Source: Sneathia vaginalis (GTDB taxonomy: Bacteria > Fusobacteriota > Fusobacteriia > Fusobacteriales > Leptotrichiaceae). From it: a DNA stretch of 64,000 nucleotides. This document shows, piece after piece, positions 47,062 to 56,356 of the stretch (positions are counted from its first letter, which is position 1; every line of letters begins with the position of its first letter). The notes under the pieces were generated by a model. That model searched no databases and had not been told where the DNA came from. It saw nothing but the letters and a program-made list of their open reading frames with translations. The stretch lies in NCBI RefSeq assembly GCF_000973085.1, contig NZ_CP011280.1:124001-188000 (forward strand), given 5' to 3'. Both the position numbers and the translations under genes were made by a program.

Positions 47062-48084
47062 ATGAAAAGAGAATTAGCATTGGAATTTGCTAGAGTTACT
47101 GAAGCTGCAGCATTAGCAGCATACAAGTGGATAGGTAGAGGTAATAAAGAGGCTGCAGATCAAGCTGGTGTTGATGCAATGAGAACAATTTTTAATAGAA
47201 TTAAGATTGATGGAGAAATAGTTATAGGTGAAGGAGAAATAGATGAAGCACCTATGCTATACATAGGCGAAAAAGTAGGGCTAAAAGATAAAGATGTTAG
47301 CTATGAAAAAGTTGATATAGCAGTAGATCCAATAGAAGGTACAAGAATGACAGCACTAGCTCAATCAAATGCTTTAGCTGTATTAGCAGTTGCTAAGGGA
47401 GGAACATTCTTAAAAGCTCCTGATATGTATATGGAAAAATTAATAGTAGGTCCAGAAGCTAAAGGGCTAATAGATTTATCAAAACCCCTTATAGAAAACA
47501 TTGAAATAGTAGCTAAGGCTAAGAATAAGAAGGTAACAGATTTAATGATAGTAGTGCTAGATAAACCAAGACATAAAAAGATTATACAAGATTTACAAGA
47601 AAGAGGTATAAAGGTGTATGCACTTCCTGATGGTGATGTTGCAGGATCAATATTAACTTGTATGCCAGATTCAGAAGCAGATATGCTATATGGTATAGGT
47701 GGAGCTCCAGAAGGAGTAATATCTGCTGCTGTAATTAAAGTTATGGGTGGAGATATGCAAGCAAGACTTAAATTAAGATCAGAAGTTAAAGGAATATCAC
47801 TTGAAAATGATAAGATTTCTAACTTTGAAAAAGCGAGATGCGAAAAAAGAGGATTGCATGTAGGAGATGTTTTAACATTAAAAGACTTAGTTAATACAGA
47901 TGAAATAATATTTTCAGCAACTGGAGTAACTAGTGGAGATTTATTAGAAGGTGTTAAAAGAAAAGGCGATATAGCTAGAACCCAAACCTTATTAGTCAGA
48001 GGTTCATCTAAAACAATTAGATATATTAATTCAATACATAATTTGAATTACAAAGATCCAAATATTAGTCACTTAGTTAAGTAG
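47062..48084 (+). CDS. glpX: Fructose-1,6-bisphosphatase class II (GlpX)
   Basis: Hydrolyses fructose 1,6-bisphosphate in gluconeogenesis. 340 residues. Metal and substrate motifs: GEGEIDEAPMLYIGE, VDPIEGTRMTA, LPDGDVAGSI, YGIGGAPEGVI. RBS GGAGGAAAG. Single gene between two terminators. Confidence 0.95.
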   Translation: MKRELALEFARVTEAAALAAYKWIGRGNKEAADQAGVDAMRTIFNRIKIDGEIVIGEGEIDEAPMLYIGEKVGLKDKDVSYEKVDIAVDPIEGTRMTALAQSNALAVLAVAKGGTFLKAPDMYMEKLIVGPEAKGLIDLSKPLIENIEIVAKAKNKKVTDLMIVVLDKPRHKKIIQDLQERGIKVYALPDGDVAGSILTCMPDSEADMLYGIGGAPEGVISAAVIKVMGGDMQARLKLRSEVKGISLENDKISNFEKARCEKRGLHVGDVLTLKDLVNTDEIIFSATGVTSGDLLEGVKRKGDIARTQTLLVRGSSKTIRYINSIHNLNYKDPNISHLVK

Positions 48085-48085
48085 T

Positions 48086-48114
48086 GGGGAAAGTTATAAA
48101 GCTTTTCCCTTTTT
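48086..48114 (+). terminator. Terminator after glpX
   Basis: GGGGAAAG (48086-48093) / CTTTTCCC (48102-48109), one G-U pair, loop of eight, then a T-run. Confidence 0.85.
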
Positions 48115-48116
48115 AA

Positions 48117-48145
48117 TTGTAAGAAATGTCTAAATAGTGTATAAT
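48117..48145 (+). promoter_or_regulatory. Promoter of the mnmA operon
   Basis: TTGTAA (48117-48122), a 17-base spacer and TATAAT (48140-48145). It is the only clear promoter before a run of closely spaced genes that reaches to about 58.8 kb. Confidence 0.75.
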
Positions 48146-48170
48146 AAAAATAAAAACGGAGTAATTATTT

Positions 48171-49253
48171 ATGAATAAAAAAGTTGTTGTAGGTATGTCT
48201 GGAGGAGTAGATTCTTCTGTAACAGCCTTACTTTTGAAACAACAAGGTTATGATGTAATAGGTGTTTTTATGAAAAACTGGGAAGAAAAAGACGATAATG
48301 GAGTTTGTACCAGTGAAAATGACTATTTAGACGCACAAAAGGTAGCAGAAAGCATAGGTATTCCTTGTTATTCAGTAAATTTTGTTAAAGAATACTGGGA
48401 TAGAGTCTTTCAATATTTCTTAGATGAGTATAAAAAAGGGAGAACACCTAATCCAGATGTTATGTGTAATAAGGAAATAAAGTTTAAGGCATTTCTTGAT
48501 TATGCAATGAGCTTGGGTGCTGATTATGTTGCAACAGGTCATTATGCAAAGGTTATACACAGTGATAAAGGAGCTATACTTTTACGTGGTATAGATGATA
48601 ATAAAGATCAATCATATTTTTTATCAGAATTATCAAAAGAACAATTAGAAAAAGTATTATTTCCATTAGGAGATTATATTAAACCTGAAATAAGGGAAAT
48701 TGCAAAGAAGTATAATTTAGCAACAGCAAACAAGAAAGACAGTACAGGTATTTGCTTTATAGGTGAAAGAGACTTTAATAAGTTTTTAAGTCAATACTTA
48801 CCTTCAAAAGCAGGTAACATTGTTGATAACAAAGGTAAAATATTAGGAAGACATAGTGGACTTATGTACTATACTATAGGTCAAAGAAAAGGTATAGGTA
48901 TAGGGAATAGCAAAGAAGGAAATGGACAACCATATTTTGTTGCAGATAAGAATTTAAAGACAAATGAATTAATAGTCTCACAAGGGGATACAAGTATACT
49001 TTATTCCAAAGGATTGATTACAAATGAGTTCAATATTATTAACACTGAACTAGTAAGTTTTCCACTAAGATGTACTGTTAAATTTAGATATAGACAAAAG
49101 GACGTATCAGCAACTATGTATAAACTAGATGATGGAAGAATAAAAGTTTTATTCGATGAAAAACAAAGAGCAGTAACACTAGGTCAAGTGGTTGTTGGAT
49201 ATTTAGGAAATATTTGCATCGGTGGAGGAGCAATAGATGAGATTATAAAATAG
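48171..49253 (+). CDS. mnmA: tRNA-specific 2-thiouridylase MnmA
   Basis: Adds sulfur to U34 of tRNA-Lys, -Glu and -Gln. 360 residues, usual length. PP-loop [10 protein letters not shown]; first catalytic Cys in [10 protein letters not shown], second in [22 protein letters not shown]-like block ([14 protein letters not shown]) present. Confidence 0.96.
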   Translation: MNKKVVVGMSGGVDSSVTALLLKQQGYDVIGVFMKNWEEKDDNGVCTSENDYLDAQKVAESIGIPCYSVNFVKEYWDRVFQYFLDEYKKGRTPNPDVMCNKEIKFKAFLDYAMSLGADYVATGHYAKVIHSDKGAILLRGIDDNKDQSYFLSELSKEQLEKVLFPLGDYIKPEIREIAKKYNLATANKKDSTGICFIGERDFNKFLSQYLPSKAGNIVDNKGKILGRHSGLMYYTIGQRKGIGIGNSKEGNGQPYFVADKNLKTNELIVSQGDTSILYSKGLITNEFNIINTELVSFPLRCTVKFRYRQKDVSATMYKLDDGRIKVLFDEKQRAVTLGQVVVGYLGNICIGGGAIDEIIK

Positions 49254-49264
49254 GAGATGAGCTT

Positions 49265-51061
49265 ATGTTTTGGGATATTTTCTTTAAAAAGAGTAGTGAT
49301 AAGGATGACGAACAAAAAGAATATATAGACATAATCGATGATAAAGGGAAAAAAGTAAGTGTAGATAAAAAAATATGGCTAAAAAGAATGAAAGAAAAAT
49401 TAGATGAGAATAAGAATAATATTACAAAAGAATGTGATATTTTAGAAACAGCTATAGGATATGGATTATCACTTGATGTTGTTGAATATTGTATGAAATT
49501 ATACAATGAGAATAAGAGCAATCAAAGATGTGTTGATTTAATTTTTCAATGCTATATGAATAACAATATGTATAAAGAAGCAGTAGAAGTATATGAAACA
49601 TACTTAAATGCAGGATATCCATTTAATTATGCAATGTATTATGATTTAGCTATAGCACAAGAAAAAAATAGAGATTATAAGTCAATGGAAAAAAACTTAT
49701 TTATGTCATTTACAAATAATAATAACTACATAAAGGCTATAGATAAATTAAAAGACTATATGAAAGGTCAAGGAGACGACTTCTACTATGAATGGTTGAG
49801 TAATTTAGCACAAAATTCTAAGTCATGGTATCTTTATATGGAATTAGCAAAAGTAGAATATGATAGAGGTAATTTAGACGAAGGTATAAAGAATTTATTG
49901 AAGAGTTTAGATTTACATACTAGCGATAAGCATATTTTGAAAGTAGCAAATATACTTTTATCAAATAAGAGATATACTGAATTTGAAAACTACATTATTC
50001 CAAAATATGATGTTAATTCAGATAATATTAATTTGCACCAAGCAGTGCTTAATTTCTACTTTAAAGACAACCAATGTGATAAGGGATTAGAATTATTACA
50101 CAAGCTATATTTAAATAATATACAAAATGAATTTTTTGCAGATTACGAAAAGCAATTTTTAAAGAAAAAATTAAAAATAGAAAACCCATCTAAGTATGAT
50201 AGCATGATAAATGAAAAAGGTTGGGGTAAACTAAAAAGTATAGGAATAAAAGGACCATTAAATACACTTTTATTTAAAACAACACAAGTAAATAGAACAG
50301 GTAAGAGTGTTTTATTACTACCATTTGAATTAAATTCGAGTATAAGAGTTCCAGAAAAGGTTAAAGATTTTTCTAAAAATATACATATATTCTTAAATGA
50401 AAGAATAAGTCTTTTAACTAATTTAAGAAATATGGCTTTATTTATGTATGATGATTTAGGTACATATGTGTGTAGAAAACCATATTCTGATGAATATTTT
50501 GCGAAAATAAAGGAAAGCAACCCTAAACTTGACATGGTATTAACAGGACAAGTAAAAGTCTTAGATGAAAATGGTACATTTGAGTTTAAAATTTTTACTT
50601 ACGACTTAAATGAAAAACAAAAGGTTGATAGATTTATTATAAAGACAAGTAGTGAGGTTTACAACCAAGTTATAAGTAAATTCTTTAATACAACACTTAA
50701 GGTATTATCTGAAACAAATGGTGAAAGTGTTGAAATAACTGATAAGAGATTTATGGAATATTATACAGATTATATTGACATTGTATTAAATGTAAATAAA
50801 TATAATGAATATAGAATATATGAAACAGATAGAGTGTTGAAGTATTGCTTGAATTATTGTACTGAAAATAAGATAAGCATGGCACTATCTCTTATATATA
50901 AACAATCAAAAGTCTTACCAGAAGTAAAAGAAAAATACAAACAAATAATTTATAATGAAATAGCCAAGGGAACTTATAAAGAAGAAATAGTTAAACAATT
51001 TAATCTTGTTTATGGAGAAAATAAAGATGAAAACAATATTGAAACAAATGAAGAAAATTAA
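49265..51061 (+). CDS. Large TPR-like protein with a FlgO/TolB-N-like segment
   Basis: 598 residues, no signal peptide or membrane helix. Residues about 60-330 are helical with repeat units such as YKEAVEVYETYLNAGYPFNYAMYYDLA, in part TPR-like (AKVEYDRGNLDEGIKNLLKSL). Residues about 345-460 are beta-rich: SVLLLPFEL, then LDMVLTGQVKVLDENGTFEF and KIFTYDLNEKQK, a pattern like the TolB-N/FlgO-type alpha/beta domain. The C-terminus is again helical and ends in an acidic tail. I do not recognise the family; the domain proposals are by eye. It follows mnmA by 11 bases and overlaps the next gene. Confidence 0.6.
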   Translation: MFWDIFFKKSSDKDDEQKEYIDIIDDKGKKVSVDKKIWLKRMKEKLDENKNNITKECDILETAIGYGLSLDVVEYCMKLYNENKSNQRCVDLIFQCYMNNNMYKEAVEVYETYLNAGYPFNYAMYYDLAIAQEKNRDYKSMEKNLFMSFTNNNNYIKAIDKLKDYMKGQGDDFYYEWLSNLAQNSKSWYLYMELAKVEYDRGNLDEGIKNLLKSLDLHTSDKHILKVANILLSNKRYTEFENYIIPKYDVNSDNINLHQAVLNFYFKDNQCDKGLELLHKLYLNNIQNEFFADYEKQFLKKKLKIENPSKYDSMINEKGWGKLKSIGIKGPLNTLLFKTTQVNRTGKSVLLLPFELNSSIRVPEKVKDFSKNIHIFLNERISLLTNLRNMALFMYDDLGTYVCRKPYSDEYFAKIKESNPKLDMVLTGQVKVLDENGTFEFKIFTYDLNEKQKVDRFIIKTSSEVYNQVISKFFNTTLKVLSETNGESVEITDKRFMEYYTDYIDIVLNVNKYNEYRIYETDRVLKYCLNYCTENKISMALSLIYKQSKVLPEVKEKYKQIIYNEIAKGTYKEEIVKQFNLVYGENKDENNIETNEEN

Positions 51062-51575
51062 TAATATATTAATTTTAATATTCTTTTTGATACTCCTATT
51101 TTTAAAATATTATTACATAGAAAAACCTGTAGGTAATATATATATAACAGTAGGAGGTTTGCTTTTAACAGTAGTAAGTTACTTATATTTTAACAACATA
51201 TTAAATGAACTTAATATTGAAAAAAAGTATAAATATATCTATTTAGTTATATTAGTATATGCAAATATAATATCAACTATTATAAATGCATCATCATATA
51301 TAAGTGATATGGTTTACATTAGTGACACTTTTAGATATATTGTTATATTTTCAAAAATAACATATGTGCTTATTAGTCTATATCTTGTTAATGAAGCATT
51401 TACAAAAAAGAAATATAGAACGTTATCAGTTTTATTCTTCTTTGTTTCATATTTAAATGTTTGGGAAATATTTGTAAAGTATGAAGCAGTATTAGCGATT
51501 ATAGCAATATTATTAAATTATGGACTAGAAAGATATGGCAGAATTATTAATAAGAAAAAAGAGAATAATAAGTAA
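51027..51575 (+). CDS. Unrecognised polytopic membrane protein
   Basis: About 182 residues with five hydrophobic helices and a basic C-terminus (RIINKKKENNK). No known motif. Start chosen at ATG 51027 behind GGAG at 51014-51017; ATG 51012 and ATG 51048 are alternatives. It overlaps the TPR gene by 35 bases and the racemase gene by 41 bases, an unusually tight nesting that implies coupled expression. Confidence 0.6.
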   Translation: MKTILKQMKKINNILILIFFLILLFLKYYYIEKPVGNIYITVGGLLLTVVSYLYFNNILNELNIEKKYKYIYLVILVYANIISTIINASSYISDMVYISDTFRYIVIFSKITYVLISLYLVNEAFTKKKYRTLSVLFFFVSYLNVWEIFVKYEAVLAIIAILLNYGLERYGRIINKKKENNK

Positions 51576-52401
51576 TTTAAATAAATTAAAAGAATATTCA
51601 CCTAATAATATATACGTTTTAAAGGCAAATGCTTATGGCTTAGGTATAGAAAATATTGTAAGTATATTAAAAGAGCAAAATGAAGATTTTTTTGCAGTTA
51701 GCAATATAGAAGAAGCTATGAGAGTAAGAAAAATAGACAGTGAATGTAGGGTGTTGATACTAGGAGATGTTGATAAAAAAGATATAGATTTAGTGAAGAC
51801 ATATAATTTTGAGCCAACTCTATTTTCCCAAAAACAAATGGAAAAATACAGGGGACTTAGAGTACACGTTTCATTTAATACAGGACTTAATAGATTAGGA
51901 TTTGATGAGTATGTTGATTATCCTAATATATTAAGTGTTTATTCACATATATCTGATGCGTTTAATAAGAAAAGAGTAATGGATCAAGTGAATAGATTTG
52001 ATGAAATTTGTAAAAATTATACCAACGTAAAAAAACATCTTTTTTCAACAGAAGCAATGCTATTATACCCGAACAAATATGATTATTGTCGTATAGGAAT
52101 GGGACTTTACGGATTTAATGAAGGCTTTTTAAAGGCAAGTGTTTTAAAAGTTAAAGTTTTGCAAAAAAGAAGTATAAAAAAAGGTGAATATATTTTTTAT
52201 GGAAGTAAGAATATAGCTAAAAAAGATATGGATATAGCTATATTAGAATTGGGGTATAAGGACATAAATATACAAAATGCTTGTATGGATATGATGTATA
52301 TGCCTATTACAGAAGACATAGGTGATTATGTATATATAGACATAGATTCAGAAAAACAACTTGCAAGTTTGTCACCATATATAAAAAGAACATTAATATA
52401 G
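51535..52401 (+). CDS. alr: Miniature alanine racemase
   Basis: 288 residues against about 360-390 in the family. PLP lysine is Lys30 in VLKANAYGLG; TGLNRLGF (Arg136 equivalent), SHISDA, YCRIGMGLYGF (Arg219 equivalent), the catalytic tyrosine in LELGYKDI (Tyr241) and CMDMMYMPI are all retained. Missing are most of the residues between the Tyr and CMDM motifs, a few N-terminal ones, and part of the C-terminal beta domain, which ends SPYIKRTLI where SYRVPRI is usual. It would supply D-alanine to the wall cluster. The key residues suggest it is active. Confidence 0.8.
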   Translation: MAELLIRKKRIISNLNKLKEYSPNNIYVLKANAYGLGIENIVSILKEQNEDFFAVSNIEEAMRVRKIDSECRVLILGDVDKKDIDLVKTYNFEPTLFSQKQMEKYRGLRVHVSFNTGLNRLGFDEYVDYPNILSVYSHISDAFNKKRVMDQVNRFDEICKNYTNVKKHLFSTEAMLLYPNKYDYCRIGMGLYGFNEGFLKASVLKVKVLQKRSIKKGEYIFYGSKNIAKKDMDIAILELGYKDINIQNACMDMMYMPITEDIGDYVYIDIDSEKQLASLSPYIKRTLI

Positions 52402-52412
52402 AAAGAGGATAA

Positions 52413-53699
52413 ATGATAAAAGAAGATATAGTGAATATTTTAGATTCTATAATATTTAAAAATAAATTTAGTAATATAGAATTAAATTACTATTTTACAA
52501 TAAAGAATTATACATATGAGCAAAAATCTTTTGTAAAAAATATTATAACTGATGTTTTAAAAAATCTCATATACATAGACTATGTTATAAACCAATATGC
52601 TAGTAATGTAAGTAAAAGAAAAATAAAGCATCTTTTAAGACTATCTGTTGCACAGATTGCCTTTTCTTCTAAAGATTCAAAAGGTATCATATACGAAGCA
52701 AATGAGATAGCAAAAAAAGAGAGCATACATCAGGCTAAATTTGTAAATTCAGTTTTAAATAAGATAGTTTCTAATATTGATAAGATTAATAAGAAAATTG
52801 ATGATGAGAAGTTATTTCATATAAAATATTCATATCCTAAGTGGTTAGAAGAAAAGATAAAAATAGATTTTCCAGATGACTACATCAATATTATGGAAAA
52901 TTTAAAAAATAGATCTTATCTATCTATAAGAGTTAATAGAAAAGCCATTGATATAGATAAATTTTATAACCTTATTAAAAACGATGTGGTATACAGATTA
53001 GAAGATGTATTCTATTTAAAAAATGGTAAGGTATTAGAAAAGCTAGAAGAAAATACATATTTTATACAAGACGGGGCCTCATATATAGTATGCAAAAATA
53101 TAGATGTAAAAGATGGAGATACAGTCTTAGATGCATGTAGTAGTCCTGGTGGTAAAACACTTGGTATATTAAGTTTATTCAATCCTAAAGTTGTATACGC
53201 ACAAGATATATACAATCATAAGATAGAAATTTTGGAAGGTCTAAAAAAGAGATATAACTTTTCTAATATGATAGTAGAGAAAAAAGATGCAACTAATGAA
53301 GAGGACTATCCTTTAGAATACTTTGATAAGATATTACTAGATGTTCCTTGTTCAGGTTTAGGTGTAATAAAAAGAAAGCCAGAGAAGATATATAGTTTAA
53401 GCTTATCTGATATTAAAGCATTAAAGAAGTTGCAAAAGAAAATAATAGAAAATAATCTTAGATTTTTAAAAAAAGGTGGAGAATTAGTATATAGTACTTG
53501 TACTATAACTAAAAATGAAAATACAAATAACATTAAATATATATTAGAAAAATACCCTAACTTAGAGGTTATAGAACCTAAAGTTCCAGAAGGTATAGAG
53601 TATATAAAAGACGAAATAGGGGGTATATATTTAAGCTATAAAAATAAGTATTTAGATAATTTTTACATCATAAAATTAAGAAAGAAAAATGAAGATTAA
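52413..53699 (+). CDS. rsmB: 16S rRNA m5C967 methyltransferase RsmB
   Basis: 428 residues. An N-terminal NusB-like helical domain (1-130) precedes a Rossmann SAM domain with DACSSPGGKTLGILS, the motif IV Cys in LDVPCSGLGVIKRKPE and the catalytic Cys in YSTCTITKNEN. Its stop overlaps the ATG of the next gene by one base. Confidence 0.94.
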   Translation: MIKEDIVNILDSIIFKNKFSNIELNYYFTIKNYTYEQKSFVKNIITDVLKNLIYIDYVINQYASNVSKRKIKHLLRLSVAQIAFSSKDSKGIIYEANEIAKKESIHQAKFVNSVLNKIVSNIDKINKKIDDEKLFHIKYSYPKWLEEKIKIDFPDDYINIMENLKNRSYLSIRVNRKAIDIDKFYNLIKNDVVYRLEDVFYLKNGKVLEKLEENTYFIQDGASYIVCKNIDVKDGDTVLDACSSPGGKTLGILSLFNPKVVYAQDIYNHKIEILEGLKKRYNFSNMIVEKKDATNEEDYPLEYFDKILLDVPCSGLGVIKRKPEKIYSLSLSDIKALKKLQKKIIENNLRFLKKGGELVYSTCTITKNENTNNIKYILEKYPNLEVIEPKVPEGIEYIKDEIGGIYLSYKNKYLDNFYIIKLRKKNED

Positions 53700-55405
53700 T
53701 GGAAGTTTTAATAGACGATGATACACGAGATATCTTATACAAACTAAATGAAAAAGGCAGTGCATATATAGTTGGTGGTTATGTAAGAGATACATTGCTT
53801 GGTATAAAAAGTAGTGATATAGATATAGTAACAAACTTAGATAAAATTGATATTATAGAAGCTTTAAGAGGATATAATCCAGTTTTATCAAATGATAAAT
53901 ATCAAATTATTACCATAAAATTAAAAGATAAAAAATATGAGATTGCAAGATTAAGAGAAGATATAGGTATATCTGATGGAAGAAATCCCCAATACATTAA
54001 ATTTATTGATGATATAAATAAAGATTCAGTAAGACGTGATTTTACAATAAATGCTTTTTACTATAACAAAGAATTAATCGATACTCAAAATGGTAGTTAT
54101 GATTTAGAGAATAGATTGATAAGAAGTATAGGTGATGCAAGTATAAGGTTTAGTGAAGATAGACTAAGAATATTGAGAGCATTTAGATTTATGTCACACT
54201 TAGGTTTTGAACTTGAAGAAAATACAATGCTAGTTATAAAAAACATGGCAAAGGATACAAGTCTTTTTTCTTCATTTTCAAAGGAGCGATTAATATCTGA
54301 ATTTAATAAGATTTTACTAGGAAGATATGCATATAAAGCGATAGAAGCTATGTTTAACTTAAATGTATTAAGACATTTTATAGACATTTTCAATAAAAAT
54401 ACATTTGATAATATATTGTTTCTAGAGATTTGTAAGAAGTATAAAAAAATGCAAGAAAGCTATAGAGAAATTGATATAGACATGAGTTATGCTCTAATAT
54501 TTTCTTTTTCAGGTAAGAAGAACATTCATACAGAAAGGCTCTATGAAAATGATAGTATAGAGCAGTATGAAAAATTTAGAACAAAATTTACATTAAATGT
54601 ATCAAAGAAAAGTATAGTAAAAAACCTAATATATTATCATAATTTGGTCAATAAAAAGCCGAGTTTAATTATGTTAAAACGTATGTTATTAGACCTTGTA
54701 AATAATCAAAATGTATGTAAGTTATTTAATCTAATAATGATCTTATTTGATTTAAATATAAAAGACATACAAAAACTTTTATACAACATACAAATATTGT
54801 ATATGGCACAAGAACCAGTATTTTTATCAAGCCTTGATTTAGATAATGTTGATTTATTTAATTTAGGCATAGAAGGAAAAAAGATTCTAGGAATAAAAAT
54901 GGATGTATTTAGTAAAGTTTTAAATGGAGATTTACCTAATTCTAAATTTGAACTACTAAGCTATATTACAAAAAAATATTTAAATAATGCACAACTTAAG
55001 TATGAGAAAAGTGCTGGAGCTATTGTGTATAAGAAAATTAATGGAAAATATATGTTTTTAATAATCAGAGGAAGTAATGGCGGAAGTTTTGGATTTGCCA
55101 AAGGTCATATGGAATCAGATGAATGTGAAGAACAAACTGCTATAAGAGAAACAAAGGAGGAAACAAATATAGATATTGCTATAAGAAATTCTAAGGCTTT
55201 TAGAAGGACGTTAAAGTATGTAATATATCCTAATATATATAAGGAAGTTACATTGTTCATGGCAGAAGCATTAAGTGCAGATATTAAAATAGATGAACAT
55301 GAGTTATCAAAAGCACAGTGGTTAACATATAAGCAAGCAAAAGAAGCATTAACGTTTTTAGGTCAAAGAAATATACTTAAAGAAGCAATGATATATTTAT
55401 ACTAG
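53699..55405 (+). CDS. cca: CCA-adding tRNA nucleotidyltransferase fused to a Nudix hydrolase
   Basis: 568 residues. Residues 1-430 form a class II CCA-adding/poly(A) polymerase: VGGYVRDTLLG with SSDIDIV (metal aspartates), RRDFTINAFYY, EDRLRILRAFRFMSHLGFE and the helical tail. Residues from about 440 form a Nudix domain: SAGAIVYKK, then the Nudix box from Gly469 (GHMESDE, seven residues, RETKEE). The Nudix part resembles Ap4A/diadenosine-tetraphosphate hydrolases. Both active sites appear intact. No frameshift or internal start separates the halves. Confidence 0.88.
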   Translation: MEVLIDDDTRDILYKLNEKGSAYIVGGYVRDTLLGIKSSDIDIVTNLDKIDIIEALRGYNPVLSNDKYQIITIKLKDKKYEIARLREDIGISDGRNPQYIKFIDDINKDSVRRDFTINAFYYNKELIDTQNGSYDLENRLIRSIGDASIRFSEDRLRILRAFRFMSHLGFELEENTMLVIKNMAKDTSLFSSFSKERLISEFNKILLGRYAYKAIEAMFNLNVLRHFIDIFNKNTFDNILFLEICKKYKKMQESYREIDIDMSYALIFSFSGKKNIHTERLYENDSIEQYEKFRTKFTLNVSKKSIVKNLIYYHNLVNKKPSLIMLKRMLLDLVNNQNVCKLFNLIMILFDLNIKDIQKLLYNIQILYMAQEPVFLSSLDLDNVDLFNLGIEGKKILGIKMDVFSKVLNGDLPNSKFELLSYITKKYLNNAQLKYEKSAGAIVYKKINGKYMFLIIRGSNGGSFGFAKGHMESDECEEQTAIRETKEETNIDIAIRNSKAFRRTLKYVIYPNIYKEVTLFMAEALSADIKIDEHELSKAQWLTYKQAKEALTFLGQRNILKEAMIYLY

Positions 55406-55406
55406 T

Positions 55407-55970
55407 ATGAGAGAAAATATATTTGTTGGGTTAGTTCATTACCCAGTATACAACAAAAATAAAGAGATTGTTGCAACATCTGTAACAAATTTTGATATAC
55501 ATGATATTTCAAGAACAAGTAGAACCTATGACATTAACAAGTATTTTATCATAACACCTGTAAAATCTCAGATAGAATTAACTAAGAGAATAATGGGTTA
55601 TTGGCAAGAAGGTGATGGAATAGGATTTAATAAGGACAGAAATGAAGCATTCGAAAATACAAGAGTAGTTTCTAGTATACAAGAAGCAATGGATAGTATA
55701 GAAAAACTAACAGGTAAGAAACCAAAGATAGTTACAACATCTGCAAAAATACATGATAATAGTATAACATTTGCTGATATGAGTAAGCTTTTATTCACAA
55801 TGGAAGATCCTGTATTACTCTTATTTGGTACTGGATTTGGATTAACAGATGAGGTAATGTCTATGTCGTATAAGATAATAGAACCTATAAGGGGTAAAAC
55901 AAAGTATAATCACTTATCAGTAAGAGCAGCAGTTAGTATAATATTAGATAGATTATTGGGGGAAGATTAA
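55407..55970 (+). CDS. SPOUT-family RNA methyltransferase (COG4752 type)
   Basis: 187 residues. Opens with IFVGLVHYPVYNKNKEIVATSVTNFDIHDI and later VLLLFGTGFGLTDEV and NHLSVRAAVSIILDRLLG, the SAM-knot region of COG4752 proteins (formerly DUF2168). In Thermotoga a member lies beside trmD and has the SPOUT fold; trmD is 1.5 kb downstream here. Its RNA target is not known. Overlaps dhaM by one base. Confidence 0.8.
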   Translation: MRENIFVGLVHYPVYNKNKEIVATSVTNFDIHDISRTSRTYDINKYFIITPVKSQIELTKRIMGYWQEGDGIGFNKDRNEAFENTRVVSSIQEAMDSIEKLTGKKPKIVTTSAKIHDNSITFADMSKLLFTMEDPVLLLFGTGFGLTDEVMSMSYKIIEPIRGKTKYNHLSVRAAVSIILDRLLGED

Positions 55971-56356
55971 TGGTAGGAATAGTAATAATAAGTCACTGTA
56001 GTAATATAGGTGACGATTTAATAGATTTTTTAAATGTATTTAAAACTAGTGATTTTGAAATAGTAAATGGGTCAGATAAGAATATACAATTTGGTACAAC
56101 TACTGAATATGTAGTTGAAGCTATTAAAAAAGCAGATAAAGGAGAAGGTGTTTTAGTAATACTTGATCTAGGAAGTTCAATAGACTGTGCAATTCATGCA
56201 AAGAAATTACTAGAAGGTAAGATAAAAGTCGAAATAGCTGATGCACCTATGATAGAAGGGGCAATTTCAGCTGTTGCAGGTAATGATGAAACAATAGATT
56301 TAAAGACTTTAAAGAAAATTGCAGAAGATAGTAAAGAATTCAGAAAGGTTAAATAA
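55970..56356 (+). CDS. dhaM: DhaM-like PTS phosphotransfer protein
   Basis: 128 residues, EIIA-Man fold as in the phosphotransfer subunit of dihydroxyacetone kinase. His9 in IVIISHCSN is the phosphorylation site; QFGTTTEYVVEAI, VLVILDLGSSIDCA and DAPMIEGAISAVAG (PLVEGA in typical DhaM) are the other landmarks. The kinase subunits DhaK and DhaL are not nearby. It would receive phosphate from HPr; ptsI is 2.9 kb downstream in the same run. Confidence 0.82.
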   Translation: MVGIVIISHCSNIGDDLIDFLNVFKTSDFEIVNGSDKNIQFGTTTEYVVEAIKKADKGEGVLVILDLGSSIDCAIHAKKLLEGKIKVEIADAPMIEGAISAVAGNDETIDLKTLKKIAEDSKEFRKVK

